This document shows, one piece after another, positions 1 through 10,102 of a stretch of 64,000 bases of DNA; the first letter of the stretch is position 1; every line of letters starts with the position of its first letter. Origin of the DNA: an uncultured Bryobacteraceae bacterium. GTDB taxonomy: Bacteria > Acidobacteriota > Terriglobia > Bryobacterales > Bryobacteraceae. A model generated the notes under the pieces. The model did no database searches and was not told the DNA's origin. It saw nothing but the letters and a program-made list of their open reading frames with translations. The DNA lies in assembly GCA_937924525.1 (NCBI GenBank), contig CALDSU010000014.1, positions 1-64,000 of the forward strand. Direction: 5' to 3'. The position numbers were made by a program, and so were the translations under genes.

Positions 1-94
1 GGCGGCCCTCACAACCATCAACAAGGAAATCGAACTGGCGGGCGGCGGCACCACGTCGCCCCGCCAGATCGTCATCACCCCGAAAGGAATCTGA
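1..94 (+). CDS. C-terminal fragment of an unidentified, probably phage, protein
   Basis: An open frame runs from the window edge (frame of base 2) to a TGA at 92-94, giving about 30 residues that end in ...RQIVITPKGI. It stops two bases before the next start codon, so it is probably the preceding gene of the same phage operon. The charged helix followed by a short basic strand loosely resembles the tail of gpW-like head-tail joining proteins. That match is too weak to name it. Only the very end is in the window. Confidence 0.4.
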   Translation, partial: AALTTINKEIELAGGGTTSPRQIVITPKGI

Positions 95-96
95 AC

Positions 97-447
97 ATGA
101 AGAACTTCGTGCAGGAAGGCAAGACCATTACGGTCACTGCACCCGCAAACGTCGCCAGCGGCCAGTTGGTCGTGGCCGGCTCGATTGTGGGCGTGGCCGC
201 GTTCGATGCCGCCTCGGGAGCCGAGGTGGAGGTCACGATGGAGGGCGTCTTCGAGTTGCCCAAGGTGGCCACGGACGTCATCGCCCAGGGCGACAAACTC
301 TACTGGGACTCCGGCCAGGCCAAGCTGACCAAGGCTGCCGGCACGGGTAGCAAGCCCATGGTGGGCGTGGCGACGGCCGCCGCCGGCAATGGCGTCACCA
401 CCGTGAACTGTCTGTTGATGCCCACCGCCCAGACCGGACCCGCGTAA
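97..447 (+). CDS. DUF2190-type phage capsid decoration (cement) protein
   Basis: The protein is 116 residues, small, glycine/alanine/valine rich and predicted all-beta, with no signal peptide. It opens with MKNFVQEGKTITVTAP and continues with a segment like ASGQLVVAGSIVGVA and a later GDKLYWD. These are hallmarks of the DUF2190 family, whose members stabilise phage heads and usually sit between the head protease and the major capsid gene. An AAAGGA motif lies 8 bases before the ATG. The usual partners (portal, protease, major capsid) are not in the window to the right, so they must lie to the left or be lost. The family call is by recognition of pattern; function in this strain is inferred. 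Confidence 0.7.
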   Translation: MKNFVQEGKTITVTAPANVASGQLVVAGSIVGVAAFDAASGAEVEVTMEGVFELPKVATDVIAQGDKLYWDSGQAKLTKAAGTGSKPMVGVATAAAGNGVTTVNCLLMPTAQTGPA

Positions 448-463
448 CCAACCGGAGGAGGCC

Positions 464-682
464 ATGCCAACGATCACCCCAGCCGAGCCGATCCTGACGC
501 TCGAGGAGGCTGCGGAATACCTGCGTGTCTCCAAGGCGCACCTCTCGAACGCGATCAACGGCAAGGTGCCGGGCGTTCGTCCTCCTCGTGTTTTCCGCGT
601 GGGCCGCCGCATCCTCATCCGGCGCGAATGGCTGGACCGCTGGATTGAAGAGGGTCACCTGGAGGCTACCAGCGAATGGTAG
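464..682 (+). CDS. excisionase-family helix-turn-helix DNA-binding protein
   Basis: This is a 72-residue protein with the MerR/excisionase-type winged helix (HTH_17). The helix-turn-helix starts at LTLEEAAEYLRVSKAHL (about residues 11-27) and is followed by a basic wing and RREWLDRWIEEG, which is the typical end of this domain. A strong GGAGGAG ribosome-binding site lies 6 bases before the ATG. It sits directly upstream of the integrase, with its 3' end near the integrase start. Known family members bind att-site DNA as recombination directionality factors, or act as small regulators. Here the excisionase role is the natural reading but is not proven. Confidence 0.8.
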   Translation: MPTITPAEPILTLEEAAEYLRVSKAHLSNAINGKVPGVRPPRVFRVGRRILIRREWLDRWIEEGHLEATSEW

Positions 683-735
683 TATCCGGGTCATGCCAAG
701 AGTCAATGCCTTCGACGCAGGAAAGAGGCAACAAA

Positions 736-1884
736 ATGCGCCGAAAGCGTTTCCAGAAAGGCAGCCTGCAAGCCCGCAAACACGGGCGGCATCGCGTGTG
801 GGTTGCCTCCTGGTGGGAAGACGGCAGCCGCCGGTCCAAGGTGCTCGGGCTGTACTCGAAGATGTCGAAGGGGGAAGCGCAAGCCGCGATGGCGGCCATC
901 CTCCAGCCGATCAACGAAGGCACGGCGCGGGGCCCCAGGCCGGTGTACACGTTCGGGCAGTTCGTCGAGGACGTGTACCTGCCGCATGGCCGCCGCGGTT
1001 GGAAAGAATCGACCGCGGGGACATCGGAGCAGATCATCCGAAAGCATCTCCTTCCGGAGTTCGCCAACGATCTGCTCCACACGATCCGGAGAGACCAGTT
1101 GCAGGACTTCCTCGACCGCAAGGCGGCGGAGTTGTCCTTCAGCGTGGTGGCCCATCTGCGGTGGTTTCTGAACGGCATCTTCAAACTCGCATTGTCGGAC
1201 TCGATCATCTCGGGGAATCCGGCGGCAGAGTTGAAGATCCCCAAACGATGTCAGCCGGGGCGTGCGATGCGCCCACTGACGGAAGAGGAGGTTCACACAT
1301 ATCTGGAGGCCTTCGACCTCCGGGAAAAGTTGATCGCAAGGCTCGCGATCTTCGAGGGCATGCGCCCGGGCGAAATCCTGGCCCTCCGGTGGAAGTCGGT
1401 GGCGGGCGGAATCATCCGGGTGGAGGAGCGCGTCTACAAGCGGAAGTTCAACACGCCGAAGAACGGCAAGACCCGCGAAGGGGCGATCTCCGACGGCACG
1501 CTCGGGTTGTTAAACGAGTGGGCCGAACTGGCGCAGGACCCGAGTCCGGACGGTTTCGTCTTTCCGTCCGAGAAGGTCACCACGCCTATTTCGCTCGACA
1601 ACCTCTGGCGCAGGAACATGCGTCCGGCGCTCGAGGCCATCGGCATGGAGTGGGCCACCTTTCAGGTGTTGCGCAAGACCAACGCCAGCTTGTCGAAGAA
1701 GGCGGGCGTCGATCCGAAGGTCGCCTCGGACCAGAGGGGCCACGGGCTCGGCGTCAGCCTGGAGGTCTATACGAGCTCCGACCTGGAGCAGAAGCGAGCC
1801 GCACTTCGGGCTCTCGAAGCCGCCGTCCGGCAGAAGGAGTCCAAACCGCAACCCGAGCCGTCAGCATGGCGCAAGTCGGCTTAA
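736..1884 (+). CDS. tyrosine-type site-specific integrase
   Basis: This 382-residue phage-type recombinase has an N-terminal arm-binding region, a SAM-like core-binding domain (about residues 70-160) and a C-terminal catalytic domain. Visible catalytic positions are the first Arg in EGMRPGEILALRW, a Lys in the KNGKTR beta-hairpin, the second Arg in FQVLRKT, the His in QRGHGLGVS and the nucleophilic Tyr in EVYTSSD. The HxxR histidine is replaced by Gln. The ATG at 736 is preferred because AGAGG precedes it; an in-frame ATG at 676 would add 20 residues and overlap the excisionase gene. It lies next to tRNA-Gly, consistent with integration at the tRNA 3' end. Confidence 0.9.
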   Translation: MRRKRFQKGSLQARKHGRHRVWVASWWEDGSRRSKVLGLYSKMSKGEAQAAMAAILQPINEGTARGPRPVYTFGQFVEDVYLPHGRRGWKESTAGTSEQIIRKHLLPEFANDLLHTIRRDQLQDFLDRKAAELSFSVVAHLRWFLNGIFKLALSDSIISGNPAAELKIPKRCQPGRAMRPLTEEEVHTYLEAFDLREKLIARLAIFEGMRPGEILALRWKSVAGGIIRVEERVYKRKFNTPKNGKTREGAISDGTLGLLNEWAELAQDPSPDGFVFPSEKVTTPISLDNLWRRNMRPALEAIGMEWATFQVLRKTNASLSKKAGVDPKVASDQRGHGLGVSLEVYTSSDLEQKRAALRALEAAVRQKESKPQPEPSAWRKSA

Positions 1885-1940
1885 TGGAGTAAACGGAGTA
1901 CAGAGGAATCGGTGGGCGTTCCTAAGTGTTTGAAAAGTGG

Positions 1941-2012
<72 letters not shown>

Positions 2013-2158
2013 TCGCGGGAACACCTTTAGTTTAGGAGGAACGGAGGGTCCGTGTCCAGGGGCAAACGGGCGCCCGGCTCGCTCCGGTGGACGAGGACCG
2101 ATCGCATCCGGCGGGCCCGGTCACCGAAGTGAGGCAGCCTCCCTGCCCCCGGCTGCCG

Positions 2159-3076
2159 TCAAAGGCGGGGCGCGTAGTAGCCTTTGCGCGCGCGGATGAC
2201 CAGGTCTTTCCGCCCGGGCACCTTCACCTCGATGGCGTGGTACAACCCGTCGGCCTGAAGCGGAACCGGCTGGTAGAAAATGTTGTACTGGTGCCGAAGT
2301 TCGTTGGCGATGTTCTCGAAGGACTGCGCCAGGTCCTGCACCTTGAACGGGAAGAACGCCTGCCCGCCGGTCTCCGCGGTCAGGTATTTCAGCACCTTGT
2401 CCCCGTCGGTCTCCGTGCGGGTGATGTTGGTCGAGATCGAGTAGATGACGACATCGGCCTTTTGCGCCAGTTCCAGGGCCTGGTCGCGCGTGACGCGGCT
2501 TTGGTTGTCATCGCCGTCACTGACGATGATGATGGCCCGCCGAAACTTGTGCCGGGGCTGGTCGCGAATCAGCCGGTCACGGCAGGCGTAGAAGATCGCG
2601 TCATAGAGGGCGGTGCCGCCCCCGGGGCGCAGCCCCCGGATGCCCTGCGCGAGCCTTTCCGGATCGTCCGTCATATCGGTCACAATTTCGGCGGAGGTGT
2701 CGAAGCTGACCAGCATGGCCTTGTCCTGGCGGGGGCGCATCACGGAGTTGATGAACTCAATCGCGGCCTCCTGCTCGAAGCGGAACCGGTCGCGGATGCT
2801 GTTGCTGGTGTCAATCAGGATGGCGAGGCGGAGCGGCAGATCGGTCTCCGCGGTGAACTCGGCGATGGTCTGCTTTTTCTTGTTTTCGAACACCTGGAAA
2901 TCTTCTCTTCCAAGGTCCGTGACGAAGCGTCCCTTCCGGTCCGTTACCGTGAAGAGCAGGTTGACGCGCGTGACATCGACCACAATGGGCGGCAACTGGG
3001 TGGTTTCGATTTTGGCGTCGGGCGCCTGGGCGGCGAGCCCGCCGGTGAACACCAAAAGGGCAGCCAACGTCCTCAT
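2159..3076 (-). CDS. secreted VWFA-domain protein of the acidobacterial type
   Basis: The protein is 305 residues with a signal peptide (MRTLAALLVFTGGLAAQ). A short N-terminal beta region ends in VTDLGREDFQVFENKKKQTI, which is characteristic of the acidobacterial VWFA-related family (TIGR03436). It is followed by a von Willebrand A fold with the MIDAS motif DTSNS (residues 89-93), a later GGGTALYDA threonine, and SDGDDN. The metal site appears intact, so it may bind a ligand or partner protein in the periplasm or at the surface. The partner is unknown. It follows the pseudouridine synthase gene by only 4 bases and is probably the last gene of the minus-strand run. Confidence 0.85.
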   Translation of the reverse strand: MRTLAALLVFTGGLAAQAPDAKIETTQLPPIVVDVTRVNLLFTVTDRKGRFVTDLGREDFQVFENKKKQTIAEFTAETDLPLRLAILIDTSNSIRDRFRFEQEAAIEFINSVMRPRQDKAMLVSFDTSAEIVTDMTDDPERLAQGIRGLRPGGGTALYDAIFYACRDRLIRDQPRHKFRRAIIIVSDGDDNQSRVTRDQALELAQKADVVIYSISTNITRTETDGDKVLKYLTAETGGQAFFPFKVQDLAQSFENIANELRHQYNIFYQPVPLQADGLYHAIEVKVPGRKDLVIRARKGYYAPRL

Positions 3077-3080
3077 ACCT

Positions 3081-3980
3081 TCATTCTAGTTCGATCTCGC
3101 GCAGCCACTCCGCCAGTTCGGCAGGCAACGGAGAAATCACCTCGCGGGTTTCGCCGGTGGTGGGCTGGGCGAACCGGATACGCCAGGCGTGCAGAAAAAA
3201 GCGCGCGTGGCGGCTCGCGGGGGCTCCGTAAAGCCGGTCACCGGCGACGGGGTGGCCCAGACTGGACAAATGCACCCGGATCTGGTGGGTGCGCCCGGTG
3301 GCGATCCGGACCTTGAGCAGGGTGTAGCCCGCATAGCGCTGCTCGACGCGGTACTCGGTAAGCGCCCGCCGGCCGCTCCCCAGGCGCGCCGTCATGCGCA
3401 CCCGGTGTACCGGGTCACGAGCAATCGGCGTCTGAATGCGCCCGGCGTCCCCGGCGATCCGCCCGTGCACCAGCGCGAGATACAGTTTGCGGACCGAGCC
3501 GGAGGCGAACTGCGCGGCCAGCGCCCGGTGGGCCTGGTCGTGCTTGGCGACCAGCAGCACGCCGCTGGTCAGCCGGTCCAGCCGGTGGACGATTCCCGGC
3601 CGCCACTCTCCGCCCAGCGAGGAGAGCCGCACGAAACGGTGCAGCAGCGCATTCACCAGGGTTCCCTGGCGTACGCCCGCACCCGCGTGCACTACCATGC
3701 CGGCAGGCTTGTCAATCGCGACCACGTCGTCGTCCTCGTACAGCACCCGCAGCGGGATGTCTTCCGGCGTCGCGCAGAGCGGCTCGGGCGGAGCAGGCTC
3801 GACCTCAACGAGGTCGCCCGCGCGCAATTCGGAGGAGGCCTTCCGGAGCCCGCCGTTTACGCGCACGCGCGCGCCGCGAATCCAGGCTTGCAGACGCGAC
3901 CGGCTGAACTCGGGAAGCCGGCGTTGCAGGTAGTGATCCAGCCGCTGCCCGGCTTCCGAAGGAAGAACGGAGAATCGCAC
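3081..3980 (-). CDS. rluD: RluA-family 23S rRNA pseudouridine synthase (RluD-like)
   Basis: A 299-residue enzyme that isomerises uridine to pseudouridine in RNA. An N-terminal S4 RNA-binding domain (RLDHYLQRRLPEFSRSRLQ, about residues 13-31) precedes the catalytic domain. The catalytic domain carries the signature HRLDRLTSGVLLVAK with the nucleophilic aspartate, and RTHQIRVHL further on. Full-length RluC/RluD-type proteins with S4 domains have about this length. The start codon directly abuts the stop of the hybrid kinase gene (no gap), suggesting cotranscription. Which uridines are modified cannot be told from sequence; RluD is the best guess among RluA, RluC and RluD. Confidence 0.88.
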   Translation of the reverse strand: MRFSVLPSEAGQRLDHYLQRRLPEFSRSRLQAWIRGARVRVNGGLRKASSELRAGDLVEVEPAPPEPLCATPEDIPLRVLYEDDDVVAIDKPAGMVVHAGAGVRQGTLVNALLHRFVRLSSLGGEWRPGIVHRLDRLTSGVLLVAKHDQAHRALAAQFASGSVRKLYLALVHGRIAGDAGRIQTPIARDPVHRVRMTARLGSGRRALTEYRVEQRYAGYTLLKVRIATGRTHQIRVHLSSLGHPVAGDRLYGAPASRHARFFLHAWRIRFAQPTTGETREVISPLPAELAEWLREIELE

Positions 3981-6900
3981 TCACCGGGATTGTAACGAGG
4001 GAAGAGCTGAAGAAGAGAGCCCGGTCGGAGGCACGCCGGCGAAACGGGCCACCTGCTTGCGCAGTTCTTCGGCCCGCAGGGGCTTGGTCACACAGTCGTC
4101 CATGCCCACCTCCAAACACTGGGCTTGCTCCTCCAGCATGGCGGCGGCGGTGAACCCGAGGATCGGGGTGCGGGCGCCCTGCTGGCGCTCCCGCTGGCGG
4201 ATCTGGCGTGTCGCATCGGTGCCGCTGAGCGACGGCATGTGCACATCCATCAGGATCAAGTCGAAGGACTGGCGCTCCCACTCCCGGACGGCGTCGGCCC
4301 CATCAGGGACCACCACGGTTTCGTAGCCCCAACTGGCAAGCAGCCGTTTGGCCAGCTTCTGGTTTACGGGGTTGTCCTCGGCGATCAGAATCTTCGGCGG
4401 GCGCGCGGAAACCTCCGCGGAGGAGGCAGCGGCCGGCGGGCGGCCGTTTCGCCGCTGGGCGGCCGGCAAGGGAATCACGAACGAAAACGTGCTGCCCCGG
4501 CCGGGAGAGCTTTCGACCCAAATCCGGCCGCCCATCAATCGCACCAGGCTGGCGGCGATGCTGAGCCCCAAGCCGGAGCCCCCGAAACGCCGCGTCGAGG
4601 ATCCGTCGCTTTGCACAAAGGCGTCGAAGATGGCCTCTTGCTTGTTTTGGGGGATCCCGATCCCCGTGTCCCGAATCGAAAAGCGCACCATGGACGGTCC
4701 CGCGGCAAGGGACTCCGCCTCCGCCACGAGTTCGATCTCGCCGGCTTCGGTGAACTTGATGGCGTTCGCGGTCAGGTTCCGGAGAATCTGCCGCAGGCGG
4801 ACCGGGTCGCCGGAGACCCACTCCGGCAGGCGAGGGTCCCAGCGCAGGTGGCAGCCGAGTCCTTTGGCGGCCGCGGCTGGCTGGAGACCGGCGAAGACGG
4901 ATTCCACCGTGCTCCGCAAGGGGAAGGCGACGCCTTTCAGCGCGAGCCGCCCGCTTTCGATCCGCGAAAAGTCCAACAGGTCGTTGAGCAGCGCCAGAAG
5001 GGAGGATCCGGCCTGGTGCGCCAGCGTGAGGTTCTCCCGCTGTTCCGGGGTCAGCGGGCCGGCCAGCGCCAGTTCCGTCATGCCCAGCACTCCGTTCATG
5101 GGAGTGCGTAACTCATGACTGATATTGGCCAGAAACTGCCGCTTGAGGTGATTGGCTTCATTGGCTTTTTCCAGCAGCGTTTCAATCTCGCGGCTCTTGG
5201 CTTCGATCTCGCGCGTGCGCTGGCGAACCGCTTCCTCCAGGCTCTGGCGCCGCGCCAGGTGGACGTTTTCGCGCCACCGCCAGAGCATTCTGCCCAGTCC
5301 TGCCGCCACGGCCAGCGTCAGCAGACGAAACCACCAGGCGCTCCACCACGGCGCGGGGACCTCAAAGGCGGCGATGGTGACGGGTTCGCTCCAGCGGCCG
5401 TGGGGCCGCCGCACCGCGGCTTCCAGCCGGTAGTTGCCGGGCCCCAAGCGTTCCAAGGCCGCCTCCCCCCGGTCCGTTTCGATCCACTCGCCGCCCGAAC
5501 CCGTCAGGCGATACCGGTATTGAAACTCCCGTTCGTTCTCGAAGAGCGGCGCGGCAAAGCGGAAGCGTACCGGAAAGCCGCGGAGCGCTTCGTGCAATTC
5601 CGCCGGCCGGCCTCCGGTCTCCAACGAGGAGATCACCACGCGGGAAGGGTCCGTCTGCCGCACGCCGAACCCCGGCTGAAAACGCGCCAAGCCCTGGTTG
5701 GTGCCAATCAACACGGAGCCGTCGGCGTCCTGCCAGAATGCGTTCAACACCGTATCGGCGGACACCATCCCATCTCCCCGGCCGAAGCGGCTCCAGGCAA
5801 CCCCGTCGAACACCGAAACTCCGTTGTCGGTCCCTGCCCAGATCCTGCCGTGCCGGTCGGTCTCCAGAAGGCTGAGGTCGTCCGAGCCTAGAGGCCATGG
5901 CGCGCGGAAGTGGGTGATCGCCGGGGCGCCCGCCCCCCAGCGCAGCCGGCTGATTCCCTGGGGCGGGCCGTAGCCGATCCACAGATCGCCGTCGGGTCCC
6001 TCGGAAAGAAACACCAGCTCGCGATCACGCAGCCCTATTTCCTGGGCGTAGGTCTTCCAGACGCCTCCGTCCCACCGCGACAGGCCGAGCCGTCCGGCGG
6101 CCCACAGAGTTCCATCGCGCGTGCGCAAGATGCGGTAAACGCTTGCGGGATATGGGGCGTCAACCGGAACGAAGCGCCAGGGCGCCCGGCCCGGAACCGC
6201 GAAGACGCCGCCACGCGTCGACAGCCAAAGCTCGCCGCGTCCCAGACGGTGAAAGGCGATCGGCTCGTCGTTGGTTAGTCCGTGGCGGGGACCGAACCGG
6301 CGCAGCGCACCCGAAGCCAGTTCCAACCGGTAAATTCCCTGGCGCGCCGTCCCGATCCATAAGCCGCCCGCCCCGTCCAACATCAGAGTGCGGATCGGAT
6401 GGTTGTCAAACGAGCGAACCGGCTCCCACTCCCCTCCCCCGGGTTTCCAGACGCTCAAACCGAAACGAGTCCCGACCCAAAGCCACCCGCGCTCGTCCCG
6501 GGCGACACTGGTCACCGTATTCGAGCCCAGCCGCTGGCCGGTGCCGGAGGATTGCCAAGCTCCTCTTCCTTGCAAACGGGCCAAGCCGTTCGACGCCATG
6601 CCAATCCACAGGACGCCGCCACGATCCCAATACACGGCGCTCACCGAACCGCGGGGCAGTCCTTCCTGCTCCCGCAGCCAGGGCGCGGGCGCACTCCCCA
6701 GAATCCTCACGCCGAATTCGGAAGGAACCGCGAGATGGCCGCCGGGATCCAGCGCCAGGGTGGCCGGCGAAGTGCCCGGAATGGCTTCCGGCCAGCGCGT
6801 GAACGTGTCCGCCCCCGGAGCGCGACGCCACAACTCGTGCTGGCTCCGGACCCACCAGGCGCCCCCGCCGTCCCGTTTCAAGGCCGTCCACTCGCCGTCG

Positions 6901-7538
6901 GGGAGACCTAGTTGGCGGCTGGCGGCGCGCAAGACCCCGCCCCTGAGCACGCACAAGGATTTCCCGCAGATCGCCCAAAGCGTCCCCTGCTCGTCCCACT
7001 CCAGGGCGCCGACGCCGACGCCGCCTGCCTCGGCCGGAACGGCGACCCGCCGCAGGCGGCTTCCCGGCCTCGCTTCTCCGATGAACAATCCGCCGGCAGC
7101 CCCCACATAGAGTAAGCCCGCCCGCGCCCGGATGCTATCGGCCACAGTGACCGATACGGGTTGCTCCGCCGGCAGGAGATGAAACCGCTCGCCGGCCCGG
7201 TAGAACAACCCCTGCCTCGTGCCCACCCACAGGGTCCCGCCTTCGTCCTCGTGCAGCGCGTTTACCGGCGCGCCGGCCAGTCCCGACTCCGGACCGAACT
7301 CGCGAAACCACCCGCCGTCGTAGCGGCATAACGATTCCCGCGTGCCGATCCACAGATAACCCTCCCGATCCTGCCACAACGTCCGGATGGACTCCCGCGA
7401 AAGCCCTTGGCCACGCCGGTAGTGCTCGAAAGAGAACTCCCAGGCCTGGCCATGCGCTCCGGTTGGCCACATCCAGAGAGCGGCTCCCAGAAAGGTCTGC
7501 GCGGCAACCACAGCCCTAGTTGGCCGGCTTAGGCCCAC
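3981..7538 (-). CDS. hybrid sensor histidine kinase with ligand-sensing beta-propeller
   Basis: This is a very large one-protein phosphorelay of about 1185 residues. A signal peptide or anchor is followed by roughly twelve propeller strands with repeated LWIGT-type motifs (about residues 30-620). Next come a Y_Y_Y immunoglobulin-like domain, a single membrane segment (WWFRLLTLAVAAGLG, near 715-735), a coiled coil, and a HisKA domain with the H-box ISHELRTPMNG. The C-terminal part holds an HATPase domain with NAIKF, DTGIGI and GGSGLGLS boxes, and a receiver domain with AED, LMDVHMP and KPL residues. No DNA-binding domain is present, unlike the Bacteroidetes versions. The longest frame begins at a TTG at 7598; the GTG at 7538 gives a better signal peptide. 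It probably senses a periplasmic polymer or sugar. Confidence 0.88.
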   Translation of the reverse strand: MGLSRPTRAVVAAQTFLGAALWMWPTGAHGQAWEFSFEHYRRGQGLSRESIRTLWQDREGYLWIGTRESLCRYDGGWFREFGPESGLAGAPVNALHEDEGGTLWVGTRQGLFYRAGERFHLLPAEQPVSVTVADSIRARAGLLYVGAAGGLFIGEARPGSRLRRVAVPAEAGGVGVGALEWDEQGTLWAICGKSLCVLRGGVLRAASRQLGLPDGEWTALKRDGGGAWWVRSQHELWRRAPGADTFTRWPEAIPGTSPATLALDPGGHLAVPSEFGVRILGSAPAPWLREQEGLPRGSVSAVYWDRGGVLWIGMASNGLARLQGRGAWQSSGTGQRLGSNTVTSVARDERGWLWVGTRFGLSVWKPGGGEWEPVRSFDNHPIRTLMLDGAGGLWIGTARQGIYRLELASGALRRFGPRHGLTNDEPIAFHRLGRGELWLSTRGGVFAVPGRAPWRFVPVDAPYPASVYRILRTRDGTLWAAGRLGLSRWDGGVWKTYAQEIGLRDRELVFLSEGPDGDLWIGYGPPQGISRLRWGAGAPAITHFRAPWPLGSDDLSLLETDRHGRIWAGTDNGVSVFDGVAWSRFGRGDGMVSADTVLNAFWQDADGSVLIGTNQGLARFQPGFGVRQTDPSRVVISSLETGGRPAELHEALRGFPVRFRFAAPLFENEREFQYRYRLTGSGGEWIETDRGEAALERLGPGNYRLEAAVRRPHGRWSEPVTIAAFEVPAPWWSAWWFRLLTLAVAAGLGRMLWRWRENVHLARRQSLEEAVRQRTREIEAKSREIETLLEKANEANHLKRQFLANISHELRTPMNGVLGMTELALAGPLTPEQRENLTLAHQAGSSLLALLNDLLDFSRIESGRLALKGVAFPLRSTVESVFAGLQPAAAAKGLGCHLRWDPRLPEWVSGDPVRLRQILRNLTANAIKFTEAGEIELVAEAESLAAGPSMVRFSIRDTGIGIPQNKQEAIFDAFVQSDGSSTRRFGGSGLGLSIAASLVRLMGGRIWVESSPGRGSTFSFVIPLPAAQRRNGRPPAAASSAEVSARPPKILIAEDNPVNQKLAKRLLASWGYETVVVPDGADAVREWERQSFDLILMDVHMPSLSGTDATRQIRQRERQQGARTPILGFTAAAMLEEQAQCLEVGMDDCVTKPLRAEELRKQVARFAGVPPTGLSSSALPSLQSR

Positions 7539-7625
7539 ATCCCTCGTATCGGAATAAATGCCGGAAAGCGTTAGAAAAAACCGGGCGCCGCGGGGCAAGG
7601 CGCGCCGTCCCCTCGCCCGGATTCC

Positions 7626-8542
7626 CTAGCCGACCTTCCGCTTGCGGAATTCGTCCACCGTCACCGCCAGGATGATCACGGCGCCGATCATCGCCTGTTG
7701 CAGATACGGCGAGACGCCCAGCAGGTCGCTGCCGTTCGACAGCAGGCCCATGATGAACGCCCCCATCAGCGTGCCGACGACGCTGCCTTCCCCGCCGTGC
7801 AGACTCCCGCCGCCGATCACCACCGCGGCAATGGCCTGCAATTCGTAGCCCTGGCCGGCGGTGGGCTGGCCGGTCATCAGCCGCGACGCCTCGATCATGC
7901 CCGCCAGCCCGGTGAGCGCTCCCCCAATCGCGTACACCGCCGCCGTGTGGAACCGCACCGGGATGCCGGCGTACCGGGCAGCTTCCGGGTTGCTGCCGAT
8001 CGCGTAGGCATACCTGCCGAGCCGCGTGTGTTCCAGCAGAAAGTGCACCAGCAGCGCGCAGCCCACCAAAATCCAGAGGACGAAAGGAACGCCCAGCACG
8101 TTGCCCTCGCCCAGAAACGAAAACCCCGACGGAATGCGATGCACCGGCAGACCGTTGGAAATGATCAGCGTCACGCCGCGCACGATGCCCATCATGCCGA
8201 GCGTGACGATAAACGGCTCAATGCGCAGGCGCGTGATCAGAAAGCCATTGGTCAGCCCGCAGGCCAGTCCTACGCCGACGCCGCACAGCACCCCCAGCGG
8301 GATCGGCACGCCCTTTTCCAACGCCATCGCGCCCATCAGCCCCCCCAACGCGAGCACCGAGCCCACCGACAGGTCAATGCCGCCGGCGACGATGATCATC
8401 GTCATGCCCAACGCCATGATATTGATCACCGCCGTCTGCCGGACCACGCTCGACAGGTTGGTGTTGGTCAGAAAATGCGGCGAAGCGACGGAAAGAAAAA
8501 GAAAGAGAAAAATCAGACTGAAGAACGGGAGCAGACGTTGGA

Positions 8543-8546
<4 letters not shown>
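7626..8546 (-). CDS. ribose/sugar-type ABC transporter permease
   Basis: A 306-residue membrane protein of the BPD_transp_2 family (RbsC/XylH type), with eight to ten hydrophobic helices. The conserved region GGIDLSVGSVLALGG and the cytoplasmic loop near IGSNPEAARYAGIPV are both present. It imports a pentose, hexose or similar small solute together with the ATPase encoded just upstream. The start overlaps the ATPase stop by four bases (ATGA), a strong sign of translational coupling. No periplasmic binding-protein gene lies next to it in this window, so the substrate is open. Confidence 0.88.
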
Positions 8547-10048
<1,502 letters not shown>

Positions 10049-10102
10049 CCGGAAGCTTCCAGTGTAAGACGAACGGCGGCGTCGAACGGCCGGACGGGCT
10101 GA

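Larger units (their letters stand above)
1..1884 (+). mobile_element. right end of an integrated prophage or phage-derived island
   Basis: Four co-directional open frames occupy this end: an unnamed fragment, a DUF2190-type capsid protein, an excisionase-like HTH protein and a tyrosine integrase. The integrase ends 57 bases from the 3' end of a tRNA-Gly gene, the classic position for a tRNA-targeted integration. The element continues left of base 1, so its other end and its completeness cannot be judged. A structural phage gene lying directly beside the excisionase and integrase suggests either a compact phage with its integration module at the genome end or a partly deleted prophage. The phage nature is inference from gene family content. 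Confidence 0.7.
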
